Positions 43,915-52,509 of a stretch of DNA of 64,000 nt are shown one piece after another; position 1 is the first letter of the stretch; every line of letters begins with the position of its first letter. This DNA is from an uncultured Christensenella sp. (GTDB lineage: Bacteria > Bacillota > Clostridia > Christensenellales > Borkfalkiaceae). Where the stretch lies: contig CAJKUC010000005.1 in assembly GCA_905203015.1 (NCBI GenBank), forward strand, positions 1 through 64,000. The letters run 5' to 3'. The notes beneath the pieces were generated by a model that was not told the DNA's origin, ran no database searches, and saw only the letters and a list, made by a program, of their open reading frames with translations. Both the position numbers and the translations under genes were made by a program.

Positions 43915-44534
43915 ATTTTCGCGCCGAAAGACGTATTTTCCGGCGACGTTTTCTTTGCGCCCGCTGCCGCGCGTTTTTCCAGAGACGAGCGGAAATAACT
44001 GCCGCTGACGGTGTTTTTGCCTTTCGTACGCGTGGAATTTCCGACGGAAAAAAGTTCGCCGAAGCGATTGGTGAAGCCGTGACACAACGCTACGGCGAGC
44101 GCGTCGGCCGCGTCGTCGGGGCGGGGAATACTCTTTAAACGCAAAAGCGCCGCCACCACTTCCTGCATCTGTTTTTTATCCGCTTTGCCGTATCCCGTCA
44201 CTGCCTGTTTGATCTGCATGGGCGTATATTCGTAAAGCGCGGGGCATTTTTTCACACATGTGAGAAGCGTGACGCCGCGCGCCTGAGCCACGGCGATGCC
44301 CGTCGTGATGTTCTTCGTGAAAAACAGTTCCTCGAACGCGATTTCGTCGGGGCGATATTTTTCGAGCACGGCGTTTACGCCTCTTTCCAATATGGAAAGG
44401 CGCACGGGCAGAGTTTCTTCTTTCGGCGTGGTGACTACTCCGTAATCGAGCGCGGAAAAACCGCCGCGTTCGTCTTTTTTCACTACGCCGAAGCCCATCG
44501 TGGCAAGCCCCGGATCTATCCCGAGTATGATCAT
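43911..44534 (-). CDS. ruvC: Holliday junction resolvase RuvC
   Basis: RuvC cuts Holliday junctions symmetrically. The 207-residue protein has the RNase H-fold start IILGIDPGLATMGFGVV with the first catalytic Asp, the Glu in IAFEELFFTKN and the DAADALAVALCH acidic motif. I chose the ATG at 44534 because GGAG lies 8 bp upstream; a GTG three codons earlier overlaps that site. The C-terminal 40 residues, basic and Ser-rich, exceed the usual length of about 165. It starts the ruvC-ruvA-ruvB-queA operon. Confidence 0.96.
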   Translation of the reverse strand: MIILGIDPGLATMGFGVVKKDERGGFSALDYGVVTTPKEETLPVRLSILERGVNAVLEKYRPDEIAFEELFFTKNITTGIAVAQARGVTLLTCVKKCPALYEYTPMQIKQAVTGYGKADKKQMQEVVAALLRLKSIPRPDDAADALAVALCHGFTNRFGELFSVGNSTRTKGKNTVSGSYFRSSLEKRAAAGAKKTSPENTSFGAKI

Positions 44535-44608
44535 CTTTCGCACTCCGCGCGTCCGTCGCGCCGTTTATTCGGGCGCGCGGCAATAAAAAGCCGCTTTCCC
44601 GTCGTTTT

Positions 44609-44638
44609 ATTATACCGCACGAAACGATCTTTTGTCAA
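44609..44638 (-). promoter_or_regulatory. Promoter of ruvC operon
   Basis: On the minus strand TTGACA (44638-44633) and TATAAT (44614-44609) are both perfect and 18 bp apart. Confidence 0.85.
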
Positions 44639-44743
44639 GTGCAATCCGCTTGCGGGAGGAAAAAAGCGGGCGAAAAAAACATCGGACGATAAAGAAATAA
44701 GAAAAAAGCGTGAAAAATGCAAAAAAAGTTGGCACTATCCCCC

Positions 44744-44771
44744 TTGACTATACGAAAAAACGTGATATAAT
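44744..44771 (+). promoter_or_regulatory. Promoter of small coiled-coil protein gene
   Basis: TTGACT and a perfect TATAAT are 16 bp apart. The 120-nt leader that follows contains no ORF. Confidence 0.8.
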
Positions 44772-44898
44772 GCGATCTGCGACGGGTAGAAAAAAGCGGC
44801 GCGGAACGCAGGAAGATTCGGCGGGGTTTTCCGGGAAAAGCGCGCAGAACGGCTAAAACGTTTGTATTATGTTTCGGGGCGATAAGGAGGCTTGAATC

Positions 44899-45123
44899 AT
44901 GAAACTGAAATACTTTTTCGACTATCTGTCTTACGGCGTACTCGCCATGTTTTTTTCCATGGTGCAAAAGATTTTCGCGGCTTTAAGCAAAAAATGTTCC
45001 GCTCTTATGCGCAGAGCGGAAGATCTGCTGGAAAAGACGCGGCAAAAAATCGACGAACTGAAGGAAAAGAAACAGGCTCAATTCAAAAAAAGCGAAAAGG
45101 CTTTGAACGATCTTCTTTCGTAA
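44899..45123 (+). CDS. Small protein with hydrophobic N-terminus and coiled-coil tail
   Basis: The 74-residue protein has AAGGAGG eight bases before its ATG and a consensus promoter, so it is very likely translated. Residues 5-30 are hydrophobic or amphipathic (FFDYLSYGVLAMFFSMVQKI). Residues 38-70 are a charged, Lys-rich coiled coil. I recognise no family. It is monocistronic, flanked by a strong terminator. A membrane-associated small structural or regulatory protein is possible but unproven. Confidence 0.7.
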   Translation: MKLKYFFDYLSYGVLAMFFSMVQKIFAALSKKCSALMRRAEDLLEKTRQKIDELKEKKQAQFKKSEKALNDLLS

Positions 45124-45182
45124 AAGACTTTCCCGTACGGCGCGGAACGCGCGATTCGTTTTGAGAATTTACGTATGCCGAC

Positions 45183-45236
45183 GGGGAACGCTTCCGCCGG
45201 AAACAATCCGGCGAAGCGTTCCCCTCCTTTTTTTGT
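45183..45236 (+). terminator. Strong terminator after small protein gene
   Basis: GGGGAACGCTTC and GAAGCGTTCCCC with an inner CCGGA/TCCGG pairing form a long stem, followed by CTCC and seven T. Confidence 0.85.
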
Positions 45237-45341
45237 TTCCTTTTTATCTTCCGCGTTTTTTCTTGCAGGAATCCGGACAAAAGCGCGCCGTTTCGCCCTT
45301 GATTACGTATAAACCCGCCGTAATCTTCGCATACTTCCGAC

Positions 45342-46937
45342 GTGAATACTTCTATCAACGAAACAGATCGATTTATCGGAGATCTGAAAACGGATATACG
45401 AAACGTGAAGAAAATTCTTCCCTCCGAAGATATTCCCGTATACGAATTTTTATCGGGCGGAGACGTTGCGTGCGCCGTTATATATGCCGACGGCATGGTG
45501 AACAAGCAACTGATCGGAGATCTTGCCGCGCGGCCTTTATCTTTTCTGAAAGATAAGGCGCTGACATCGGACGCGGTGAAAAAAACGGTGCTTTTCCCCG
45601 AAATCAAGATGTGCGAAACTTACGCGGACGCCGCGCGGGAAATCCTGGACGGCAATCCGCTGCTCATCGCCGACGGCGTAAAAGACGGCATTATAATCGG
45701 CGCGAAACTCGTGCCCGCGAGAGCCGTGGCGGAGCCGCCCACTTCCGTGACCGTAAAAGGGCCGCGCGAAGGATTCATCGAGGACATCAAGACTAATATG
45801 GCTTTGGTGCGCAAGCGGCTGAAAACGGGGAATCTCCGATTCGAGTACGTACACACGGGAAAACAATCGGACACTTCGATCGCGCTTTGCTATCTGGATA
45901 AAATCGCCGATCCTTCCGTTCTCGGAATGCTGAAAAAGAGGCTGAACGAAATCGATACGGATGTGATCGCGGATTCTTCGTATATCGCCGCCTTTCTGGC
46001 GCCGAGGCGATATTCGCTTTTTAAAGAAAGCGGAACGACGGAAAAGCCCGACGTTTTTGCCGCCAAAATCGCCGAAGGGCGCATAGGGATTCTGGTGGAC
46101 GGATCGCCCATTGCGCTGACCGTGCCGTACACGCTTTCGGAAGATTTTCAGAGCGGAGAAGATTATTTCATTTCGCCTTTCGCCGCAACGATTTTCCGCC
46201 TGTTACGATTCTTCGCCGCGGCGATCGCATTGCTTCTTCCCGCGTTTTACGTATCGTCGCAATTATTCAAAATTCAGTTGATTCCCCTGAATTTAACGCT
46301 GACGATCGCGGGAAGCATACGCGGACTGCCGCTTTCGCCGTCGCTGGAAATGTTTCTTGTATTATTGGTGCTGGAAATTTTGAAAGAGGCAAGCATACGT
46401 ATGCCGAAATACGTGGGGCTTGCGCTTTCCGTAGTCGGCGCGCTGGTGCTGGGAGACGCGGCGGTCTCCGCGGGATTCGTATCCACGCCCGCCATCATTA
46501 TCGTGGCTTTTTCCGGCATCTGCCTGTACACCGTGCCCGATTTCGTGGAAACGGGAAGCGTTTTAAGATGGTTGTTTCTGATTGCGGCGGGAAGCGTCGG
46601 TCCGTTCGGGATCGTGCTTCTGATCGCTTTTCTTTTATACTACCTGATTACGGCCGACGCTTTCGGCACGCCGCCCCTGGCGCCGTTCGCGCCGATGATC
46701 GGGCACGATCTGAAAGATTCGATTCTGAAAACGGACGCATATTCGCTTTCTTTAAGACCGGAATTTTTAAAGAGCGAGAACAAGCGGCGGCTTGCCGTGC
46801 GATCCTCTTCGGGAAACGCAGACGAACAGGACGACGGATGCGGCGTGAAACGGGGCGATTCCGACGGCGTGAAAACGGACGCGCAGACGATATGCGAAAG
46901 CGGCAAAGACAAGAAAGACGGGAGGGAAAAACAATGA
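45342..46937 (+). CDS. Spore germinant receptor subunit A (GerA family)
   Basis: The 531-residue protein matches GerAA/GerKA: a large N-terminal cytoplasmic domain with two repeated subdomains (each with an acid-rich region such as PVYEFLSGGDVACAVIYADG and the PPTSVTVKGPREGFIEDIKT motif). Then come about five membrane helices with PLSPSLEMFLVLLVLEILKE and MPKYVGLALSVVGALVLGDA. The GTG at 45342 is the first usable start; an in-frame TAA lies 21 bp upstream and no clear ribosome site is seen, so the start is uncertain. The C-terminal tail is charged. The stop overlaps the next start. Confidence 0.93.
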   Translation: MNTSINETDRFIGDLKTDIRNVKKILPSEDIPVYEFLSGGDVACAVIYADGMVNKQLIGDLAARPLSFLKDKALTSDAVKKTVLFPEIKMCETYADAAREILDGNPLLIADGVKDGIIIGAKLVPARAVAEPPTSVTVKGPREGFIEDIKTNMALVRKRLKTGNLRFEYVHTGKQSDTSIALCYLDKIADPSVLGMLKKRLNEIDTDVIADSSYIAAFLAPRRYSLFKESGTTEKPDVFAAKIAEGRIGILVDGSPIALTVPYTLSEDFQSGEDYFISPFAATIFRLLRFFAAAIALLLPAFYVSSQLFKIQLIPLNLTLTIAGSIRGLPLSPSLEMFLVLLVLEILKEASIRMPKYVGLALSVVGALVLGDAAVSAGFVSTPAIIIVAFSGICLYTVPDFVETGSVLRWLFLIAAGSVGPFGIVLLIAFLLYYLITADAFGTPPLAPFAPMIGHDLKDSILKTDAYSLSLRPEFLKSENKRRLAVRSSSGNADEQDDGCGVKRGDSDGVKTDAQTICESGKDKKDGREKQ

Positions 46938-48178
46938 GCGCAATCGATTCCACAATGGCTCCGCCGTTCGGCAAAATCGGCGAAAGCGGAAAACATGCCG
47001 CGCCGCTGATCGTACGGCGGCAATTATGTTTTTTTCTGCTGTTTGTACTGCCCGTTTCAAAACTATTGGAAGCACCCTCTCTCCTCGCTTATTTTTCCAA
47101 AGGCGATCTGCTGATCCCCGCGTTTTTGCATTATCTTTTACAGACGGGCGTGCTGATCGCGATGCTTTGCGTTTGCGCGAGAAGCGACGAACCGATTTTA
47201 ACGAGGCTGTTTGCCTTTTCAAAACCGCTCGGCAGAATACTCTGCGCGGCGTTTGCCGTTTATTTCGTGTTCTCCGATCTATTTCCGCTGCTCGACATGG
47301 AACGTTTTGCGGATACGGTGTTTTTCGACACCGCTCCCTCTGTTTCCGCTTTTCTACCCTTTTTTCTGCTTTCCGCTTTTATCTGCGCAAAAGACGAAAA
47401 AGCGATAGGCAGAAGCGCGGATCTTTGCATGCCGATCTTTCTTTTTTCGTTTCTCGGTCTGATCTTTATGGCTATGGGAGAAACCGATTTTACCGAATTA
47501 TTCCCTTTATTCGGCACGTCGGCAAAGGCGAATTTCAAGGGCTTTTACCATTCGTTCGTGCATTTTTCGGACGCGGCGGCGATATTGCCTTTGCTGTGCG
47601 CCTACCGCTACGAAAAAGGTGACGGAAAAAAAATCGTGGCGGCATATGCGGGCGGCGGCGGATTCGTAATGCTCTTTCTCGCCGTATTTTACGGCGTATT
47701 CGGCGCGCTCGCCCCGAGAGAAACGTACGCGTTCGACAAAATCGCGCGATACTTTTCCGCGCTGGACGTGGTGGGGCGCGTAGATCTGCTGCTGGTGTAT
47801 GCGATTACGATCGTTTCGCTCTACGCCTACGCGCTGCCGTTACAACTTTCCGTAATCTGCCTCTGTTCGGCGTTCGGAGCGAAAGGAAAAAAACGGACGA
47901 TTTATTCCATATGCATTAACGGCGCGATGACTCTTTTCGTGATTTTCTGCGCGAGATTCTATCATGCGTTTTATTCTTTTTTCACGGCGAAAGCGTTTTT
48001 CGTATTTCCCGTGTTTTCTGTGATCCTGCCCCTATGTCTTCTGTTTCTGCCGAATACGACGGGAAACGGAAAGAAGCGAAAAAAGCGGAAAGAATCGGCG
48101 GAAGCGGATAAAGAAGCGGAAAACAACGGGCAACAGGCGACCGCCCGAGGCAAAAATACGGAGGCAGAGGCGCAATGA
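46934..48178 (+). CDS. Spore germinant receptor subunit B (GerAB/amino acid permease family)
   Basis: The 414-residue integral membrane protein has ten or so hydrophobic helices and belongs to the GerAB/APC-like family that senses the germinant in the inner spore membrane. It starts at the ATG 46934, overlapping the GerA stop (ATGA), with GGAGGG ahead. A cytoplasmic tail of about 40 Lys/Glu/Gln-rich residues follows the last helix. The ligand cannot be read from sequence. Confidence 0.88.
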   Translation: MSAIDSTMAPPFGKIGESGKHAAPLIVRRQLCFFLLFVLPVSKLLEAPSLLAYFSKGDLLIPAFLHYLLQTGVLIAMLCVCARSDEPILTRLFAFSKPLGRILCAAFAVYFVFSDLFPLLDMERFADTVFFDTAPSVSAFLPFFLLSAFICAKDEKAIGRSADLCMPIFLFSFLGLIFMAMGETDFTELFPLFGTSAKANFKGFYHSFVHFSDAAAILPLLCAYRYEKGDGKKIVAAYAGGGGFVMLFLAVFYGVFGALAPRETYAFDKIARYFSALDVVGRVDLLLVYAITIVSLYAYALPLQLSVICLCSAFGAKGKKRTIYSICINGAMTLFVIFCARFYHAFYSFFTAKAFFVFPVFSVILPLCLLFLPNTTGNGKKRKKRKESAEADKEAENNGQQATARGKNTEAEAQ

Positions 48179-49470
48179 ACGGGAAAAAAGCAAAGCGCGA
48201 AACTCCGCGCGAAGATTCGGGAAGAATCAAAGGCACAAGGGGCTCATTCAAAAAGAAAGTGCCCGTTTTATACGCCCTGGCGGCGATTTTTCTGACGATT
48301 TTATTTTTCTCGAACGATTTCGGGCTGGTGGATATACAAAAAACGGCGATCGTACTTGCCGTGGGGATCGATCGGGAAGAAGATTCGTTTGTGGTGACTT
48401 CGCAGATCGCCGCGCCCCCCGCTTCCGCCGATCCGAAAGCCTCGGCGGAAGCCGTGCAGGTGGAAACGCGCGGCGACACCGTAGGAGCGGCGATTCAGAA
48501 AATCAACGAAAAAACGGGCTGGTACCCCAAACTTGTTTTCTGCAATCTGATTATTCTCGGCAAGACGGCGACGGAAAAAAACGCGTTCGAGTCGCTCGAT
48601 TTCTTTTTGCGAAACGAATATATGTCCGACGATTGTAATCTGTGCTGTACGGAAGGAAGCGCGGGCGAACTGCTTTCGGGCTCTTCCGCCGTGGAACAGA
48701 TTTCTTCGCTCGCCATAGGCAAGATCCTTTCCGAACACTCCGCGAAACTGGGGCTTGTAGCCGCATCGAATCTGCGGGATTTCGCAACGCATTATTTCAG
48801 CTGTTGCGGCTGCGGATATATGCCGATCGTAAGCCAAAGTCCGCTGACGGAAAAAGGCGGCAAAGAACAAGCGGACGGGCAGAAGGAACAATCGGGAAGC
48901 GGAAAGAAACAAGGCGACGAAGGACAAGGCGGAAACCCCGGCGGAGAAGCGGGCGGAACAGAGCAGACGTTTACCGCTACGGACACCGCCCTTTTTTCCG
49001 ACGGCATCTATAAAGGAAAACTGACGGCGGAAGAAACTTTCGCATTTCAATGTATACGAAACGACCTGCGGCTTGCCGCGTTCGACGCGGAACACGGCGG
49101 CGTGACGTACACGTTGCTGATTAAAAAAAGTAAGGCGAGCGTAAAATTTTCCGTGGACGATTACGCCGTACCGAGACTGAAAATTTCCGTTACCGTGAAA
49201 GCGGGATTACAGGATTTATCTTCTTCGCAGACCATAGCGGAAATCGCCGCGCCCGACAAAACCAAAGAAGCGGTGCTGAAAGCGGCGGGAGAAAAATTCG
49301 CGAAAGCCGTACGCTCGGTATTTGAAAAAAGCCGGGCGCTGAACTGCGATATTTTCGACGTGAAAAATCGATTGCATAAATACGAAAGCGCTTATTTTTC
49401 CGCCTACAAAGACAGCGTGCTGGAACGATTACTGTTTTCCGCGGAGGCAAAATTCGAGCCGACGAGATAA
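48175..49470 (+). CDS. Spore germinant receptor subunit C (Ger(x)C family), no lipobox
   Basis: The 431-residue protein matches Ger(x)C by IQKTAIVLAVGIDREEDSFV near the N-terminus and a C-terminal domain with NRLHKYESAYFSAYKD. Classical GerC proteins are lipoproteins; here the membrane segment (about 29-47) is followed by SNDFGLVDIQ with no Cys, so it is anchored by a transmembrane helix instead. A low-complexity Gly/Gln/Lys linker lies at about 230-262. The start overlaps the GerB stop (ATGA). It ends the operon. Confidence 0.9.
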   Translation: MNGKKAKRETPREDSGRIKGTRGSFKKKVPVLYALAAIFLTILFFSNDFGLVDIQKTAIVLAVGIDREEDSFVVTSQIAAPPASADPKASAEAVQVETRGDTVGAAIQKINEKTGWYPKLVFCNLIILGKTATEKNAFESLDFFLRNEYMSDDCNLCCTEGSAGELLSGSSAVEQISSLAIGKILSEHSAKLGLVAASNLRDFATHYFSCCGCGYMPIVSQSPLTEKGGKEQADGQKEQSGSGKKQGDEGQGGNPGGEAGGTEQTFTATDTALFSDGIYKGKLTAEETFAFQCIRNDLRLAAFDAEHGGVTYTLLIKKSKASVKFSVDDYAVPRLKISVTVKAGLQDLSSSQTIAEIAAPDKTKEAVLKAAGEKFAKAVRSVFEKSRALNCDIFDVKNRLHKYESAYFSAYKDSVLERLLFSAEAKFEPTR

Positions 49471-49610
49471 ACGGCGCGACGCGGCGGCAAAAAAACGATC
49501 GGCGGGGAACGACGGTACAAAAAACAATACCGATCATACAACAATAAAATAATCGTAAAAACGAATCAATTCCATCGAAAATTTTCTTGCAACTTTTTTT
49601 GAAAAAAGTA

Positions 49611-49638
49611 TTGACAAACGAAATTTTCGTGGTATAAT
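49611..49638 (+). promoter_or_regulatory. Consensus promoter of orphan RNA
   Basis: TTGACA and TATAAT are both perfect and 16 bp apart. The predicted +1 is near 49645. Confidence 0.9.
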
Positions 49639-49896
49639 AGAAGCGTAAAGAGAAAGAAACAAACAAGAAATGTTCTCTCTTTTCAAATATGCAGTGAGGT
49701 GGAGACCGATGCACAACTGAAATTTATCCCGCCGCAGGATCAACGAAATAAATTAAAAGTCGGGCGGCTTCGAGGAAAACAAAATACCTTCGGGAGGAAA
49801 GAATCTTCAAGTAACGACAAAAGCGAAACACAAAGCGTGCGCTTCGTTTTTTACGGAAGCGCGGCGATAAGAAAACGCCGAAAGGAGGTAACGAAA

Positions 49897-49935
49897 ATGT
49901 ATTCAAAAATCCTCTTTGCTTACAAGAAATTCTGA
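49897..49935 (+). CDS. Possible 12-residue leader peptide inside the orphan RNA
   Basis: ATG at 49897 encodes MYSKILFAYKKF and a stop. AAAGGAGGT lies at the ideal distance (8 nt after GGAGG). A CGGCG/CGCCG hairpin sits immediately upstream. Even if translated, it may act only in cis. A longer in-frame ORF from a GTG at 49699 has no protein-like character. Confidence 0.4.
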   Translation: MYSKILFAYKKF

Positions 49936-50105
49936 AAAGGAGATACTCCGACGTACCATTTAACGAGGGAATTTCATTAAATTTGCTCCGTATGAAAAGG
50001 CGATCGGCCGATGATCGCAACGTATGAAAAGACAGGAAAACGGGAAGGCGAATTGAATATCGCGCGGAAAGCGCAACGTTCCCTGAAAACTGAATATAAA
50101 ACATC

Positions 50106-50135
50106 AAACGCTCCGGGCGATTCCGGAGCGTTTTT
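50106..50135 (+). terminator. Terminator of orphan RNA
   Basis: AAACGCTCCGG and CCGGAGCGTTT form an 11-bp stem with a six-base loop, followed by further T. Confidence 0.9.
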
Positions 50136-50250
50136 CGTGATTTTTTTCTTTCCCTTTTATTTTTCGTTTCCGCTTTTTTGCCTTTTTCGCGCGAGCCTTA
50201 CGTACATATGCCGCCCGTCTACCCCCCCTACGCCCGATAAAAGCGCAGGA

Positions 50251-50601
50251 TCAATAACCGCGATGTATCGTAGAAGCCAACAGCAAGAGCACAAAAAACA
50301 CGCAGGCGGACACGATAAAGAAAATTTTCGCCGTTTTACGCAGTTTTTCGTTCTCACAGAAAACCGACGCGATGCAAAGGATCGCAGAAACGGTGCACAG
50401 AGCCACCGAGACGTACGCAAGCGGCGCGATATTCAGCGAAGATAAATTATCGATGATCGTATAGTAATAATCGTGACGTTGCAACTCGCCGTTTTCCCCG
50501 GGAAACACCCCGACGTCGTGAAAAAGGTTCACGAAAAACAACGGAATCATTACGGCGCCGAGCAACGCGCCCAAAAGATACAACAACCGTTTTTTCTTCA
50601 T
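50251..50601 (-). CDS. Small three-helix membrane protein
   Basis: The 116-residue protein starts at the ATG 50601, preceded by AGGGGGGAA. Hydrophobic segments lie at about 5-25, 55-75 and 88-110; a soluble loop of about 25 residues (HDVGVFPGENGELQRHDYYY) separates the first two. No family is recognised. It is monocistronic under a consensus promoter and convergent with the orphan RNA. Confidence 0.7.
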   Translation of the reverse strand: MKKKRLLYLLGALLGAVMIPLFFVNLFHDVGVFPGENGELQRHDYYYTIIDNLSSLNIAPLAYVSVALCTVSAILCIASVFCENEKLRKTAKIFFIVSACVFFVLLLLASTIHRGY

Positions 50602-50634
50602 AACGTTCCCCCCTCTTCGTTTTTCTATATCGCT

Positions 50635-50663
50635 ATTATAGCATATTCGCGTAAAAAAGTCAA
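50635..50663 (-). promoter_or_regulatory. Promoter of the three-helix membrane protein gene
   Basis: On the minus strand TTGACT (50663-50658) and TATAAT (50640-50635) are 17 bp apart. Confidence 0.85.
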
Positions 50664-50770
50664 GTTTCCCTTGCCGCAATAAATTCGGGCGTCAATACGG
50701 CCGCCCTCGCGCGCAGAATTTACGGCAAATCGGGAAATTCAAGGTGCGATTGCAACCTTACCGCGCGAAT

Positions 50771-51784
50771 TTATTCGGAAAGAGGCAAAGCGAGCGTTCT
50801 GAACAGTTTTTTGTCGCGGAGAAGCGCGCCCGCGCCCGTGATTACGGCATACTGCGGTTCGGGGCACGTACGCACGCGCATACCCAATTTATCGGAAAGA
50901 TATTCCGCCGCGAACGATATACGGGCAAGCCCGCCGGAAAGATACGCGCCGTTTTTATTTACCGCCGCCGCCACTTCCGCGGGAAGCCCTTTCAAAACAT
51001 ACAACGCGTATTCCACCGCTTTATCGAAATACACGGAAATGCAATCCGCGATTTCGCACGCCTGCACGGAAACGCCCGCAGGGCGATACTGCGTAACGGA
51101 AATTCCCTCCGCCACGCTTGTGCCGCGCGCCTGGGAAGAAAGCGAGCCGATTTCGTTTTTCAGCCTTTCCGCGGTGAGCGCGCCGATACGGAGATATTTC
51201 ACTTTTTCCACGCGGTCCGCAATATCCGCGTCCATATTGTTTCCGCCGATATTCATGGAAAGCCCCGCGATGATCCCCTCGGCGGAAAGCACCGCGATAT
51301 TCGTTATTCCGCCGCCGATATCGATCGTGAAAACGGGATCGGATTCGGAGAGCACCGCCTCGGAACCGAGCGCGGAAAGATAAGGAACTTCCGCGTAATA
51401 CGCGTTTTTCAGGCGACATTCTTCCGCAAGCGCGGTATAAGCGGATCGGATGTCTTCGCTTGCGCCGCAGGGAAGAGCAAAAAGGACTTCCGTTTTTCTG
51501 AGCGCCGCCGCGGAATCGAGATTGACTCTGCGCAGAAACTCTCTGAGCATTTCGGCGGCAAGCCTGCCGTTTCTGATTTCGCCTTCGTATACGGGAAATA
51601 CGATCTCAGTATATTCCGTAGTTTTGCCAACGAGTTTTTTCGCGTCTTTGCCGATCGCTTTGATTTCCCCCGTCAAGCCGTCTACCGCTACGGCGGAAGG
51701 CTCGGCAAGTACGATTCCGCTGCCGCCGTCCGCGCGGAAAATCTTCGTGACGGACGAGCCTAAATCTATGGCAAGTTTGATCAT
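50771..51784 (-). CDS. MreB-like actin-family protein
   Basis: The 337-residue protein has the actin-type ATPase motifs: phosphate 1 IKLAIDLGSSVTKIF, phosphate 2 VFTIDIGGGITNIAVLS, the GGNNMDADIADRVEK helix and the adenosine loop NGAYLSGGLARI. It is clearly of the MreB branch but divergent, with many substitutions in otherwise conserved positions. It follows maf by 37 bp; a maf-mreB order is also found in B. subtilis, although mreC and mreD are absent here. A role in cell-shape scaffolding is likely; a paralogue function cannot be excluded. Confidence 0.88.
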   Translation of the reverse strand: MIKLAIDLGSSVTKIFRADGGSGIVLAEPSAVAVDGLTGEIKAIGKDAKKLVGKTTEYTEIVFPVYEGEIRNGRLAAEMLREFLRRVNLDSAAALRKTEVLFALPCGASEDIRSAYTALAEECRLKNAYYAEVPYLSALGSEAVLSESDPVFTIDIGGGITNIAVLSAEGIIAGLSMNIGGNNMDADIADRVEKVKYLRIGALTAERLKNEIGSLSSQARGTSVAEGISVTQYRPAGVSVQACEIADCISVYFDKAVEYALYVLKGLPAEVAAAVNKNGAYLSGGLARISFAAEYLSDKLGMRVRTCPEPQYAVITGAGALLRDKKLFRTLALPLSE

Positions 51785-51821
51785 GATACGCTTTTTCTCC
51801 TTTATGTTGCCTTGTTCTTTC

Positions 51822-52385
51822 TTATTCCTTTCGCGACAGGATACGCGCGAGCAATTCCGTAGGCAGACCGACGACGTTATCGAAACTGCCGTCGATTCTT
51901 TCGACGGGCAAGCCGTCTTGTATGCCGTACGCGCCCGCTTTATCCATCGGAGACCCGCCCGCGACGTACGATCCGATAAATTCTTCCGTAAACGGCAGAA
52001 AGCGCACTTTCGTGGTATCGTGCGTTACGATTTTTTCGCCGCCCGGAAAAATAACGCACACGCCCGTGATTACGGCGTGTTCTCTGCCCGACAGCATGCG
52101 GAGCATTTCTTTCGCCTGCGCCGCGCTTTTGGGTTTGCCGAGAATTTTCCCGCCGATCGTGACGATCGTATCCGCGCCGATCACCGTTTTACCCGCGTGT
52201 TCTTTTTTCGCCGCAACCTCTTCCGCTTTATGCCGCGCAAGACATTCCGCCGTTTTTTCGGGCTGAATTTCTTCGCTTTTTTCTTCGCCTTTTGCCGCGT
52301 CGATTTCAAATTCCGGAACGATTTTTTTCAACAGTTCCTTCCGCCTCGGCGACGCGCTGGCTAGCACGATATTTCCGCAGTTCAT
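51822..52385 (-). CDS. maf: Maf-type nucleotide pyrophosphatase
   Basis: Maf proteins hydrolyse dTTP/UTP and modified nucleotides, and affect septum formation. The 187-residue protein shows IVLASASPRRKELLKKIVP, the VIGADTIVTIGGKILGKP motif and GAYGIQDGLPVERIDGSFDN. Length is standard. It is followed by the mreB-like gene on the same strand. AAAGGGG precedes the ATG. Confidence 0.96.
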   Translation of the reverse strand: MNCGNIVLASASPRRKELLKKIVPEFEIDAAKGEEKSEEIQPEKTAECLARHKAEEVAAKKEHAGKTVIGADTIVTIGGKILGKPKSAAQAKEMLRMLSGREHAVITGVCVIFPGGEKIVTHDTTKVRFLPFTEEFIGSYVAGGSPMDKAGAYGIQDGLPVERIDGSFDNVVGLPTELLARILSRKE

Positions 52386-52454
52386 AAATACCCCTTTTTC
52401 CGCCGCTTTTTCCTCGAGATACGCTTCCGCTCCGTTTTACGCTGTTTCGCGCGA

Positions 52455-52494
52455 TATGCGAAAAGCCGCCCGCGCGCCTGCGCCAAGCGGCTTT
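52455..52494 (-). terminator. Terminator of ppx
   Basis: On the minus strand AAAGCCGC and GCGGCTTT form an 8-bp stem enclosing a GC-rich loop, followed by TCGC; the T-run is short. Confidence 0.55.
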
Positions 52495-52509
52495 CCTCCG
52501 ATTTATCGA

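Larger units (their letters stand above)
49645..50137 (+). ncRNA. Orphan transcript of about 490 nt, candidate structured RNA
   Basis: A perfect promoter and a strong terminator bracket about 490 nt without a recognisable gene. It contains many local hairpins: AAAGAGA/TCTCTTT at the 5' end, GCGCTTC/GAAGCGC, CGGCG/CGCCG, GGAG-ATA-CTCC, GCGATC/GATCGC and GCGC-ggaaa-GCGC, joined by purine-rich stretches. Ribosome-site-like motifs recur (GAGGTGG, GGGAGGAAAG, AAAGGAGGTAAC, AAAAGGAGAT). One, at 49881, perfectly serves a 12-codon ORF at 49897-49935. Near the 3' end GTTCCCTGAAAACTGAATAT resembles rRNA leader/spacer box sequences of Firmicutes. It could be a large ornate RNA (ROOL/GOLLD type), a leader-peptide RNA or an rRNA spacer remnant. 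Confidence 0.6.

Noticed and set aside
45307..45335. Possible sigma-G promoter (GTATA, 18 bp, CATACTT) for the ger operon
   Set aside because: It matches the consensus only partly and lies so close to the GTG start that almost no leader remains; not strong enough to annotate.
49699..49935. 78-codon GTG-started frame within the orphan RNA
   Set aside because: Composition is not protein-like and it overlaps predicted hairpins; only the final 12 codons have a convincing ribosome site.
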